The notes under the pieces are model-generated. The model saw nothing but the letters and a program-made list of their open reading frames with translations. It searched no databases and was not told the origin of the DNA. DNA of 64,000 bases from Chlorella sorokiniana (taxonomy: Eukaryota > Chlorophyta > Trebouxiophyceae > Chlorellales > Chlorellaceae): assembly GCA_025917655.1 (NCBI GenBank), contig CP084613.1:1986001-2050000 (forward strand), written 5' to 3'. Positions 1 to 11,003 of the stretch are shown piece by piece. The position numbers and the translations under genes were made by a program. How positions within the stretch are numbered: the first letter of the stretch is position 1; every line of letters starts with the position of its first letter.

Positions 1-112
1 TTGGCAAGCTTCAAGCACTGCGCTACACGACACGTAAGCGCATCACTTGCTTGCCCGCACCGGGCCCACACTTGCACGTAAGGCATCCCTGCCTGCAACA
101 CCGCCCGCGCAC

Positions 113-328
113 CTTCTTGGTCAGCTTTTCATCTGCCAACGGCCGTGCAATGACGCACACATTTGGCCCGCCAGGGGGAAGCGGTGGTGCTGGTCGTGCT
201 GCCGCAGGCAAGCGCTGTGCAAGTGCTGCTACCGGAGAGTCAGCTGCTTGAGGAATCTCCACTACCTTCTCCTTTGCTTTTTCTCCTTCTTTGATTTTTT
301 TCTCCTTTTGGGGCTTGTCCGACCCCAT
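113..328 (-). CDS. NHP2: H/ACA snoRNP protein NHP2, first exon (partial)
   Basis: NHP2 is the L7Ae-family subunit of H/ACA ribonucleoproteins, which guide pseudouridylation of rRNA in the nucleolus. Only the first coding exon is in the window. It starts at the ATG at 328 with a lysine-rich stretch (MGSDKPQKEKKIKEGEKAKE), then an Ala/Pro-rich linker, and reaches the conserved entry to the fold, VIARPLADEKLTKKV, which matches IAQPLASRRLTRKL of the human protein. A GT donor follows at 112-111, and the RNA-binding fold lies beyond the left edge. The N-terminal extension is longer than in yeast or human. Identification rests on about 15 residues plus the basic leader. Another L7Ae-like protein is possible but less likely. 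Confidence 0.6.
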
Positions 329-1033
329 GTCTGTCACGCCCAAGGTTCGGCTAGAAGAGATGTCCACTCTGCACAATGGTAATCAATACAGCATACAATC
401 ACTCACAGCCATACTGTCTGCATGCCACCGTGTCCCAGATAATAAGGGCACTTTGGCGCTGCCGGAGCAAGCACGAGTGGACGTGGAACCGGCAGGGTAC
501 CACTGGAAGGCAGTCGATGCTCGGTATTTGCGAGCAGCCGAGGCACACAGCAGAAATGCACGCGCAAGGTGGCAGGGAAAGCAGAGCAGGAGCGGGCGGG
601 CGCGCGTTGCTCTAGCACAAGCATGCATCTAGCTGCCGAAGAGACAGAGCTGCCCTTGACTGTCTGAATGTAGATACTTCCAAAGCATCACGTACCGAAA
701 GTTGGCGTGCCCCAACGGGAAGAGAGAGGGTGCCTGTGGAAGCGACAGAGAAGAATCTCCTTGGCAGAGTCACAAATATAGCGGGCGGTGCCTCGATTCA
801 CCATGCGGAACAATTGTTTAGCAGCGTCTCCTTGCAGACTGCTGTACAGCGCGAGTACAGCCATTTTGTAGCTTGCTTGCAGCAGGCCGCAAGCCACCAT
901 TGAGCCGCACTGAACGCGGGCAGCTACGGTCTTTGAGCGGCTTACGGCACGTCTCTCTGTTCACACATGTGATGTCGCGCTTGGCAGTGCTCGGCAGTGC
1001 CCTTGGGTGATCAAGGCTGTTGGTGTTCATAAA
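329..1033. other. Intergenic stretch with one unassigned minus-strand open exon
   Basis: No family is recognisable here. A minus-strand open frame at 688-900 (containing MAVLALYSSLQGDAAKQLFR) ends at a near-ideal donor, G|GTACGTG, so it may be the first exon of a small gene or a 5' exon of the NHP2 transcript. The rest should hold promoter sequence for NHP2 on the left and the AMSH gene on the right. Confidence 0.3.
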
Positions 1034-3494
1034 ATGCCAGCAACGTACCGCAAAAGCGACACAGGCTCGCGCCTCTCAGCGCTGCAACAGAGAGCGCGCG
1101 CCAAACCCGTTGACAATTTCGCCAGTATTCACACTTACTATCGTTCGGCGGATCTACTGTTACGACAGGTAAAGGGCAAGACGGTCGGGGACAGTGGGGA
1201 CTGAAGGCTGCGCTCGCCCTGGAGGGGCCGGCAGCGAAGCCAAGGGCTCCGGAAATAAAGGCCGGCGAACGCGTCAGACAGCACAAAACCTCATCCCTCC
1301 TGAACTCTTGCAGGCTGACGTTTACAGGCGTGCGCACAATGAGGACGAGCTGTACGTGATGCTGCTGCGGTTTGCCGGGTGAGAGCGCCACCGGCGCAGC
1401 TGGGCTGGCCTGGGCTGCTGGTGCAGCTTCAATCTTGGGGCTTGCTCATGCTGCCACCCATCTGCCCGCAACCCCTGACCATCTCAGCTTGGTGGTGGAG
1501 ACGCTGCCTCAGCACCGCGCGTTTGTCAGAAGCGACGCCAAGTACCAGCAGCTGAAGAAGGTGCTGTGAGCTGTGCGCCCCGTACTGATGCCGCCTGGTT
1601 GGGCCCTGCACTGCGCTGGGCCGCATCTGCGCGTAGTAGGGCTTCACCCAAAGGTCCCTCCTGCAACAGGCACTCGTGGACACATACCTGCCAGAGGCGG
1701 AGCGGCTGCGGGCCAGCGTGCAGCTTCGTGACCAGGTTGACCTGCTGTCGCGGCAGGGCCCCTTCCAGCCCACCAAGACAGCGGGCACAGTGCTGCTCAG
1801 CGCAGGAAACCTTCCGGAAATCAACTGGGGCTGGGGTGATGCGGCGCAGCGCCCGGTGGATGCTGGCGCTGCGCTGGGTGTTCCGCAGCCAGTAGGCTTC
1901 GACCTGCTCAGCAGCCGCGCAGGCGCTGTCTCGCCTGCTGACGTCGCCCAAGCCGGCAGCAGCCCAGCGTTGGTGCACCCCCTGGCCGGTTCTGCCCACA
2001 GCGCGCCCACGCTGCTTTCCTTGCCCGAACTGAGCACACGTATTCGCCTGCCCACAGCAAGCCATGCCACGCTGGCCAAGCACGCACTGCTGCCCCCGTC
2101 CGTGACCCCCAACACGCAGCAGCAGCAGCAGCAGCAGCAGCAGTTGTCCCCAGCTCAGCCGTCACCAGCCCAACCGCCACTGTACCCTGAGCTGGAGGAG
2201 CTTCGGCTGCCCCCGCCCCAGCAGCAGCAGCAGGCGCTTGGCGCAGCCCTGGCCAGCCTGAACATTGCCGAGCAGCCGCAGGGCAGCCAGCAGCAGCAAG
2301 GCGGCCAGCGCCAGGAGCAGCAGGGGCACCTACAGCCCAGTCCATACGGCGAGCTGCAGCTGGGGCCGCAGGAGGTGGAGGTGTCGCTGGCACCCCGCCC
2401 CTCAGAGCCCTTGCCGCCCGGCAGCGCGTGCTGCCAGCCCCTCCGCCGGGGCAGCAGCAGGCTGTGGTGCCGGCACTACCGATCAGCAGCGGGGTGGCTG
2501 AGGTGAAGCGGCTGCAGCAGCTGCGTGACGTGCACGTGTCCGCCGCTCTCATGGATGAGTTTATGCGGTAGGAGGAGGGCGGGCAACACTGTGTATGGGC
2601 GTACGCCGGAACCTCACCCGGCGGATGCATTGGTGGTTTCAGAGCTGCATGCTCATTACTGTGGCTGTGCCTGTGCTGCCAGAGACAGCATGGTGGAGCC
2701 GCGCCTGCCAAGTGCTCTGCCTTGCACCATGCAACGCCCATGTTTGCCCCCACTGCAGGTATGCTGCCAACAACACGCGGCGCAACATAGAGAGCTGCGG
2801 AATCCTGGCGGGCACGCTGTCGGCCGACGATGCCGTGTTCACCATCAACACCCTCATTGTGCCCAAGCAGACGGGCACCTCTGACACCGTAAGGATTGGG
2901 CGAGGCAGGGGTGGGGCCACAGGCTGTGGGGAAGGGACGGCATGTGTGGTCGCCCCAGTGGTTTGACTGCCTCTTGCGCCACATCACCTGCACTCGCGCT
3001 AACCGTTGCTGTCCAGGTGGAGATGCTGAATGAGGAAGAAATTTTCGAGGTGCAGGACAGCCGTGCGCTGTACCCGCTGGGCTGGATCCACACACACCCC
3101 TCCCAGACCTGCTTCCTCTCCTCGGTTGACATCCACACCCACTGCGGCTTCCAGGCGCGCCCAGGCGGGACGCGCAGGCGACAGGCGGCACCTGCTCTCC
3201 CTCTGCATTGTCCGTTACCTCGCCGCCACTCCCTCTCGCACTCCCCTTCTGCCTACTGCCCTGCGCAGACGATGCTGGACGAGGCAGTGGCGATAGTGAT
3301 GGCGCCGCGCGACCCGTCCAAGCGTGTGGGCATCTTCAGGCTGACCACCCCAGGAGGGCTGAAGCTGGTGCAGCGGTGCCCGCAACGCGGCTTCCACGCG
3401 CACCCCCACCGACACTGGGCAGCCCATCTACGACCTCTGCCGCCACGTCTACCTCAACCCGCGCCTGAAGCACGAGGTGGTGGACCTGCGCTGA
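1034..3494 (+). CDS. AMSH: AMSH-type JAMM deubiquitinase, endosomal
   Basis: AMSH proteins are zinc metalloproteases that trim K63-linked ubiquitin from cargo at ESCRT-bearing endosomes. Exons read as 1034-1168, 1314-1378, 1488-1560, 1670-2567, 2759-2888, 3017-3154 and 3269-3494. The first three exons give the N-terminal helical (USP8-dimer/MIT-like) region with [10 protein letters not shown] and [11 protein letters not shown]. The long fourth exon is a Gln/Pro-rich linker with a run of nine Gln at about 2117-2143. The last three form the MPN+ domain: ESCGILAG supplies the JAMM glutamate, and [15 protein letters not shown] supplies the two zinc histidines, the serine and the aspartate, so the catalytic set is complete. 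The intron at 3155-3268 starts with GC. The frame changes once in the linker near 2400-2430 and once at a C-run near 3398, after which the normal C-terminus ([14 protein letters not shown]) resumes. Family assignment is firm; linker splicing is not. Confidence 0.9.
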
Positions 3495-3660
3495 CCCGGG
3501 TGCAGGCCCGCTGCACCCGCTGCGTCCATCGCTTGTAACTGGGCATAGTAAACGGGCCTGCTCCTTTTCTTGGGTCACACCAAGCCACAACAGGCTTCTT
3601 GCACAGCGTGTTGGCAGCACACAGACGTGCAGCCAGCAACTGCGGGTATGCCCGCAGCCC

Positions 3661-5454
3661 TCACTGCTGCCGCTGTCGCTGCTCGATTATTCTGTCCACC
3701 ATCCCCTTCTGCTCCCGTGCGTGGTAGCGCGCCTGCAAGAAGTAGCGCTGTGCGTCCCCAACGCGTCCCTGGTCCTGCAGCAGCAGCCCCTTGGCCAAGT
3801 AGCTGCGGAAGTCGTCCGGGCGCGACTGCGTTGTTGGTTAGGGTGCCAACGGGGCGCGGGGGTGGGGCAAGTCAGATGGATGGGTTCTGCAGAGGTCGAC
3901 GACGTGGCAAGCCTGCAACGCCTCGGTTTGGCCAGGGAAGGGTTTTGAAGGCCTTTCGCGCATGCTGAACCCGCCCCCCCACCCCCACACACACCACACA
4001 CCTCGATGAGCGCGTCGTAGACCAAGAGCGCGTCGGGCACATGCCCCCGCCACTGAGCGTACGTCTTGGCAGCCAGCAGCTGCAGCTCCGTGCTGCCAAT
4101 CCCGCTGCTGCCATCCGACTGCGCTGCTTTGATGGCTTCCAACGCTGCTGCCTCCCTGCCATCTGCCACCAGCGCGCCCGCCAGGGCGGTGAGCACCTCG
4201 AGGCTGCGGCGCCCGCACGCCTCCCAGGCACTTGAGTAGCTGGCAGCTGCCTCAGCCCACCTGCCCTGCGCTGCCTGCACCTCAGCCAGCACGCGCAGCA
4301 CCTCGACGTCACCTGGCTTGCCTGCCTTCAGACGCGCCAGCTGCCCCTCTGCGCGCGCGTAGCGACCCAGCTGCGCGTTGAGCACCGCCGCCGCCTCGAG
4401 CGCGTCCAGGTCGCTGCCATCACCATCCACCCGTACCTCATAGCCCGCCAGCTGCTCCTCCAGCTCCCTCCGTGCCTCGTCGCTCAGCTTCTGCGACCCA
4501 GCCGGCGAGGTCAGCTGCGCTTGCGGGCGCGGAGGCGGGAGGTCGCCACCGCCGCTGGTCAGCAAAAATATTCCACCAAGCAGGAGCGCGGCTGCAGCCA
4601 GCGCCGCTTGGCTGGGCCCAAACTGAGCGCTGTCATATTCCTTGCCGGCAGCGCTGTCGTCGCGTGGCAACAGCGTCTGGCTCAGCGGCTGGACGTCGGC
4701 GTAAATGGAAATGTTGTCGCGAGGGGCCGCCGCTGGTGCAGCCTGCCGTTGGGATTTTGCTGCCAAAGACTTGAGGCGCGCATCGAACTCAATCTGCTCC
4801 ACCAAGTCCTCTTGGGGGCCTTCATTGGCCTCTTGCAGCATGGTGAAGCCGTTCTGCTGCCTCTGCTGGGCATACTGCTGTGCTTCTTGTGACTGCAGGC
4901 CTTGCCGCATCGCACGCTTGCCCTTGAACTTGACAACTTTAACTCGCTTCTCCTGCTGCCCAGGCACCGAAGGGCTGTCCTGCATAATGGCGATGAAATG
5001 ACAACCACTGGCAACGTTGCAGACCTCCCACCCGACCTCCCACCCGCACACTACTGCCCCCGCCCCCACCCCCACCCCTGTTGCTGGATCAATGCCACCT
5101 TCCCTGGCTGTGTGCGCTGGCTGCATGTCTTGCTATTCAAGTGAATGGCGACCAACTTGCCTCTGCGCGCCTCGGCTGAGCGGACTTGCCGAAACCTTTG
5201 CCCGCGGCCGCCCAGGCGGGCCTCGGGAGGCCGCGCCGCAGGCTGTTTGACAATACTTTCCAGTTTTGCACATGCTGAACCCCCTGGGCAAGGCGCCCCT
5301 GACAAGCACTTGCATGTCGCACTTTGCAGGGAAAGAAATGCGTCACAGGGCTTTGTAAACCTGAGAGGAGATGAAAAAAAAGGGAGGAAGAGTGGCACAT
5401 TTGGGCTGCACGGTCGCTAGCATCCGTCGCGCCTGCTGTGGCGTGGTGCGGCAC
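3661..5454 (-). CDS. Plastid-type membrane TPR protein
   Basis: Three exons: 5161-5454 (start ATG 5454, or the in-frame ATG at 5400), 4002-4979 and 3661-3825. The N-terminus is rich in Ser, Arg and Ala, as in a plastid transit peptide. A hydrophobic helix (ALAAAALLLGGIFLLTSGGG) lies near the middle, followed by helical repeats (ARAEGQLARLKAGKPGDVEV, QGRWAEAAASYSSAW) typical of TPR. The last exon, PDDFRSYLAKGLLLQDQGRV, resembles the C-terminus of Arabidopsis chloroplast TPR proteins. It is therefore probably a TPR scaffold anchored in a plastid membrane; the partner is unknown. The first intron (4980-5160) begins AG|GCAAGT, the textbook GC-type donor, and joins phase 0 to phase 0. Without it the transit-peptide exon would be missed. 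The 3' end converges on AMSH. Confidence 0.7.
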
Positions 5455-5594
5455 CAGCTATACGTCAAGTCATCGTCAAGGCATAGATCCAAGTTTCTAA
5501 AGCTTGCTGCAACTGCTGTGTACAAAGACTGCAGCGCAGAACACCTGGGCATCGCAGCAGCAGCAGCGCAGGCGGCTGGAGGGGGCCGGCTCTA

Positions 5595-6907
5595 TCAGGC
5601 TGTGCCCATGCCGGGTGTGAACATGCATGGATGTGTGTCCTGTTCCTCAGTCTGCGACCAGGAGTCCAACAAAAACCTGTTAATACCTATATTCTCAGCC
5701 CCGTAACAGTAAAACAGTAAAGAACAAGAAGTACAGCCCACTTCCGTTGCACGGCCCCGCCGCACCCCCCGTCCCCCCTTCCGCCCCCGCGCACATCGAC
5801 GGATCTTCAATGACCAGTTGGGAAACCTCTTGTGCCAGTAAGCAATACCATAACTGCAACAGAACGTTCAGTGAGTTGCATTCTCCACATGCAAGGAACA
5901 TGCTGCAAACTGTGTAACTCACTGCTCAAGGGTGCGCTGCGAATCCTCCAACGCCTTGCCTGCGTACGACAGCCGCTGCAAAGCGGGCATAATGCCCCCT
6001 TATCCTGCACCAGTTATTCTCAAGGTAGAAATAGCATGTTGTTGAAAGAAGCAGGTGGACAGTAAGTCTGGCGTGGGACACAGCTCACCCGTATCATGAT
6101 TCTGACTTCCTCCACCCGCATCTTTGGGCTGACCTCGATAGTGAAAGGACCTCCCCTGTGCTGCCCGTCTGCACCAACCTCTGCCCCGTACTCGTCATCA
6201 TTGTGCTGCAGCCAAGGGAAAGCAAATGTCTTGTGAGCAGCCCAGGGGCATCAAGCAAGGGGAGGCAGCAACGTTTCAGCCCACCAGCAAGCTAATCACT
6301 TGCAGTGTGATCGTGGGAAGACCCTTGTATTTATCTCCTGCAAGGCTCGCAGCATGCAGTTTAATGTTAAGCGTCTGCTATGAGTCAACCCATTTGGGCA
6401 TCTCACCTGGTGACACATACCCATGTGGGATGCCTCGCTCATACGCTGCCCGACGGTCAGCCTCCGCTTGCTCAGGAGTCGGCTGGTACATTGGCTCCCA
6501 TTCTGTGGATTGAAGGTGCAACAATGCCTGGATCAGGCTGCTATCGCACCATTGACATTATTGCTCGCAAGCATCCACAGGTTGCATACTGCCCGTCGCT
6601 GGGCTCACCTGACAGCTGTCCGCCATCAGCCTGCATAACTGGGACATACTTCTCGTCTTCGTTGTAGAAAGGGTAATTGTTCGGAGGCACCGTCATGTAG
6701 CCAGTGCGTCCGGTGCCTGACGGGAGGGGCAAGCTCAGGAAGGCAAAGGAGCACCCGTGCCCCGCGCCCCGCAACGCTTCCCACACCTGGTGCTGGATTG
6801 TACTTGGTTGCAGCATCGCCTAAGCCGCCGCCCAATGCGTAGTTCGCCTCGAGTCCCGCCAGCTGCCCCTCATCCCAAACTGTGGGTGCGATTACCGAAT
6901 GCATCAA
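5595..6907 (-). CDS. Ubiquitin-like-fold protein of unknown function
   Basis: Exons proceed downward: 6787-6907, 6609-6716, 6407-6502, 6089-6205, 5923-6004 and 5595-5853. The N-terminal half is a Tyr/Pro-rich chain (GYMTVPPNNYPFYNEDEKYV, EWEPMYQPTPEQAEADRRAA). The C-terminal half is a ubiquitin-like fold: FTIEVSPKMRVEEVRIMIR, then GIMPALQRLSYAGKALEDSQ, then HYGIAYWHKRFPNW. The pattern of QRLSYAGK followed by DSQRTLEHYGI is the beta3-beta5 signature of ubiquitin relatives. There is no C-terminal di-glycine, so it is a domain, not a modifier. Two junctions do not keep phase: entry to the exon at 6205, and a run of five C near 5995 where one more base restores the family frame. Exact function unknown. 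Confidence 0.6.
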
Positions 6908-7532
6908 AGCTCCAGGAACGATGCGAGGACCCTTGTTTGAAGGTCGAGGTTTCCTTAGGTGGGGAAGACGAAAGGGTCAAACCAGTACTGGCGCAGGACG
7001 CCACATGGAGACGGCGCGCCAAAACAAGGGCGTTACCATCTGTAACCTGAGTCATCGCAAAAATATGAGAGTGTTCACAGTTGATGCTGCAAATGTGCAT
7101 GTCATGGAAGACCACCAAAGATAGGCATCACCTCTTCACTCCGCCTGCACCCCACCGCTTGTACTCCTCACCAGTGTCACAGATTTTCAGGGGTACTAGG
7201 TTGACTTGCTGGTGGATATCCAGTCAATGTGCGTCGTGTACAGAAACCTTTCGTGAATGAGTACATCATTCATTGATGGCTGCCGTGTGTTGCTGAGGCA
7301 GCATTCTGTTGAGAGTTGGTGTCTTTCTGCCTTTCTGCCACAGCTCAAATGACGCTGCCAGCTAAGCCTTTCTCTTAATCTCATCTTGTTTCACGAGGCT
7401 CCACAACCTGGAGGTGCCCTAACTGGTGATTTTGATGTCCAGCAGGGTCCACCCCGCCAGTTATCCGAAAGTTTAACTGAATCATTGCGCAGGACGTCGA
7501 CTTTTCAGTGGGAAAGGCGGCTTCCTGCCACC
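6908..7532. other. Intergenic region upstream of the VPS9 gene
   Basis: I see no conserved coding sequence. It separates the 5' end of a minus-strand gene from the start of VPS9 on the plus strand, so it probably holds two divergent promoters. No clear TATA box or other motif stands out. A further 5' exon of the minus-strand gene could lie at its left end. Confidence 0.35.
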
Positions 7533-10500
7533 ATGGCGGCTGCAGCACAAAGTTTCGGGCTGACGTTCACCGACTTCCTGGCCAAAATGAAAGATCCCGC
7601 TGCAGCAGATCTTGTGAGAGGCATCAAAAGGCACGTGCGCGGGGTGTGCCGCTTGCGCAGGGTGTGCCGTCGCGGTGGCTTCCCCACTTTTCCACATATT
7701 CGGCCACTCAGGCCGCCTGGTCCACAATGCTCCCTGCCCTTCGACATGCAGCTTCATCCGCCAGTTTGAAGAGCGGGCTTCTGGGCATGCGGTTGATCCT
7801 GAAGCCGACAGCGCCCGTGTGCAGGCCTTCCTGGCGCAGTCGGAGCAGCAGTTTCGGCAGCACCCGGTCTGGCGCGGGTGCCAGCCGGAGGTGCTGGACC
7901 AGGCTGTCGAGGTGCGCTTGAAGGTGTCGCATACCAGAGTGGCCGTTGCAAGCTTACTGTCATCTGTGATTGGCTGGTTGGGCTGCACAGGAGCCGTCAA
8001 CGGCCAGCCTGGGCAGCCTGCCTCCCAGCCTGCTTCTCACGGGGCCCCTCCCCCTTCCCTGGCACCCTCAACTCCGCCCTGCTCAGGGCCTGGAGAAGTA
8101 TGTGATGAGCAAGGTGTGGCGCCAGACGTTTGGTGTGTGGCAGGAGGACAGGGAGCGGGATGAGCGCTATCAGCGATTGATGCAGGTACGGAGGCCGGGG
8201 AGCAGCTCGGGTACAGAAAACGGCTGCTGCAACAACTGGGGCACGCCACTCCGTGGCTGGCAGCCGGTATCCAGCATGCCAGCAGGCAGTAGCCAATGTG
8301 GGCCAACCCCTGCTGCTTCCTCTCAGGCTCTGGGCTTTGTGGACCTGCCCACACTGATGGGCGGCCCGGTGGAGCCTGACGCCAGCCTGCTAGCCATGGC
8401 GCAGGCACGCTCTTGCACATTTAGCGGACTCGTACTGCCGCTGGGTCCCATAACTTGGGCTCGATGCTTGTCACGCTGGTCCCGGGGTTCCTGCTCATCC
8501 CCGCCGCGCGCTCTGCTGCCGCCTGCAGGGTGAGCTGCTGAAGATGGATCGCTACAAGGCTCCGCGCGACAAGCTGCTGTGCCTGGTCAACGTGAAAACA
8601 ATGGTGGAGAACATTGTGCAGCTGGCGGCCAGCGGCGGCGCCGGCATTGGGGGTGAGCACAGGTGGAGCGCACCCGTGCAAGCTGTCCGTGCTCACCCTG
8701 CACGAGCCGCTGCGCAGGGCACTGCTGCCCTGCTCCAACCTCAGCATCCCTGCTGACAGGGACCAACCTGGGCTGCTGCATTGTGCAGGTGCCGACGCCT
8801 TCTTCCCTGTCTTTCTGTTTGTGGTCATCAGATCGCGCCTGCCACACCTAGCCTCCAACGCCGAATACGTGCGCCGCTCACGCGCTCACGCGCCCGCCTT
8901 GCTGGCCAGTTTGACTACATGTTGTGCAACCTGGTGCGTGTGTGGTGTTGTTTGGGTGAGGGTTGGGGTGTTCAAGGTGATGGAGCACGACTGGCTAATA
9001 TTTTGGGGTGATGTAGGCGGGATGGTTTGTCAGTAGCTGCCGCGACATCAGCAGGCAGGCCCTTGCAGCCATTCATGTGTCACAAAATCATTGCATGCCT
9101 GACTCTGCAAGCCCAACAAACACACCCCACGCTCTCCAGGAGTCCGCTGCCATGTACCTTGACACTGCCGGCTACGAGCACTTGGGGGTGAGCCGGGAGG
9201 CCTTCCTGGCGCACTTGGCGGCGGCCGGCATACCTGAAGCTCACTTGGAGCTGCGCAGGATGCACTGGCAGGAGCAGCAGCAACAGGACGCTGACCGGGC
9301 GCAAATTACAGCGTTTTGGATGGAAAGGAGGCAGCGGTGGGCCCTCCCTCGCCGGTGAGCCCATTGGTGGAAGCGGGCGACAGATCTACCGCTGGTGCCC
9401 CCACAGAGGCACCTGCATCGAGGGCAGACACGACTACAGGAGCACCCGGAAGGGCAGATGGTGCGCAGTCAAGCTCACAAGTTGGCCATGGTGCGCCAGA
9501 GGCAGAGGCAGCTGCGGAGGCCACTTGTGGCAGGGAAGGCTCCTTGACACCACTGGCTGGCCTGGAGAACGAGTCGCCCACGCTGCTTGGTCCTGAGGCA
9601 TCGGAAATGCGAGGGGAGAGAGAGGCGGTGCAGCCTGTTGAGCTGCGTTTTGACGAGCAAGGTGCAGCTACTCCTGAGGCGAAGCAGGAGGCTGCAGCAG
9701 AGGCGTCATTGCTGCGAGGCGTGTTGCCGCCACAGCCCTTGCTCCACGGCGGGCGGCGCTCGTGGACGAGCTGGCAGCGGAGGGTATGCAGCACGTGCTG
9801 GCAGCAGAGAAAACAGGCCAGCTACAGCGCCGCTACCCGTACATGTATGCCCAGGCGGAGGATTTGGCACTGGTGAGTGGCGCCTGCTGCCGGCAGCAGC
9901 GCACCAATGGCCCGCAGCATGTGAGCTCCGCTCAGCGCGTTCACGAGCTACTGGGCACTGATGCTGGCGGCGTTTGACAAGCTTTCAACCTTAATTCCTT
10001 CCTCCTTCTTCCTTACCTGACACAGGCGGATGTGCAGGCAGTGCTGATGGGGTACAAGGAACTGCTGCTCCGGTTTGAAGCGCTGTCCCACGCAGTCCAG
10101 GAGCAGCTGGGCTTCCCTGGGTGCAGCAACAGCACAGGCCACCGTCCCAAGCGAGACCAGCAGCAAAGCGGCTTGAGCAGTGTGTTCCAGGCCCCGGCTG
10201 ACATCGCCGATGCGTTGCCTAGTGGCGAGTGGTCTTCGGGGGCATTTTGCAGCGTCTAACCAGCTCGGGACACCGCCAAGCTCCGGCAGCGCCCCTGGAG
10301 GGCGCTGCGGCAGCGTCTGGGGGAGCAGACGATGTGCATCACAGCGACGATGGCAGGCGGTCACCGTTGTGGTTGCTAAGCCGGAGTAGTCCCAGCCATC
10401 AGACAGCACAACTTGCCACTTTATTGGGGGCAGCACTGGTAGCAGCCTTGAACCGCCCGCACCCCTGCCATTGCTACCAGCGTCAGATGAGCATCAGGGC

Positions 10501-10851
10501 GAGGATCTGCTGTTCTCCGATGAAATACTGGCTGATGCGCCGGCTGGCGACAGCCAGCAGCTGTCAACAAGCAGCATGGCGTCCCGCGGCAACCCTGGGA
10601 ATTGCAAGGATGCGACAGGCACTTTCTGTCTGACAGGAACTGCAGCTGGCAAGGCAGCAGCACCCAGTGCACCAACTCAGCTGCCAGGCTTTCTGGACGC
10701 AATGCTTCATGCGCAGCTGGCAGCCCAGAGCGTCCAAACAGGAGATGCACCGCCGCATACCGAGGAAGCATACCTGGAAGAGTGCACGAGTTCTGCACCT
10801 GTTGCCAGCCAGGATGACACTGCCAACCTGGCCAGAGCAACGCTGATGTGA
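7533..10851 (+). CDS. VPS9A: VPS9-domain Rab5 guanine nucleotide exchange factor
   Basis: It activates Rab5-type GTPases (plant ARA7/RHA1 class) on early endosomes. The ATG at 7533 sits in a good context (caccATGgc). Exons: 7533-7630, 7752-7911, 8087-8185, 8327-8404, 8529-8652, 8789-8931, 9140-9872 and 10026 onward. The N-terminal helical bundle (FTDFLAKMKDPAAADLVRGI; FRQHPVWRGC; GLEKYVMSKVW) tracks plant VPS9A closely. The VPS9 core carries MDRYKAPRDKLLCLVN and GADAFFPVFLFVVI, including the catalytic acidic residue, and SAAMYLDTAGYEHLGVSREA. A long acidic, Ala/Ser-rich tail follows that plant VPS9A lacks. The frame slips near 8885 and again in the tail (about 9300, 9740, 10260-10470), so the stop could be at 10259 instead of 10851. 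Introns at 7631 and 8405 start with GC. Confidence 0.88.
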
Positions 10852-11003
10852 CGGGCCAACAGGATAGTTGCAAGGCACGCTGAGTGCATGTGAGAAATCT
10901 GGCGTGTGCCAGTCAGTTGTGTGCATGATATACACATATGCAACTGAGTAACAAAATCAGGCTGAAAGTATCAGTTGGGTCTCCTATTTGAAGAGCTCCC
11001 TCA

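Noticed and set aside
688-900. Minus-strand exon as a LYR-motif mitochondrial protein
   Set aside because: LALYSSLQ only loosely resembles the LYR motif; the Arg is absent and the rest does not fit, so no identity is given.
2116-2143. CAG repeat as an independent microsatellite feature
   Set aside because: It is in frame in AMSH and encodes its Gln run, so it is described there.
1908-3191. Long minus-strand open frame (427 codons) opposite AMSH
   Set aside because: It is the shadow of the GC-rich AMSH exons and the CAG run; composition is Arg/Pro/Ala-rich with no domains, while the plus strand encodes a conserved enzyme.
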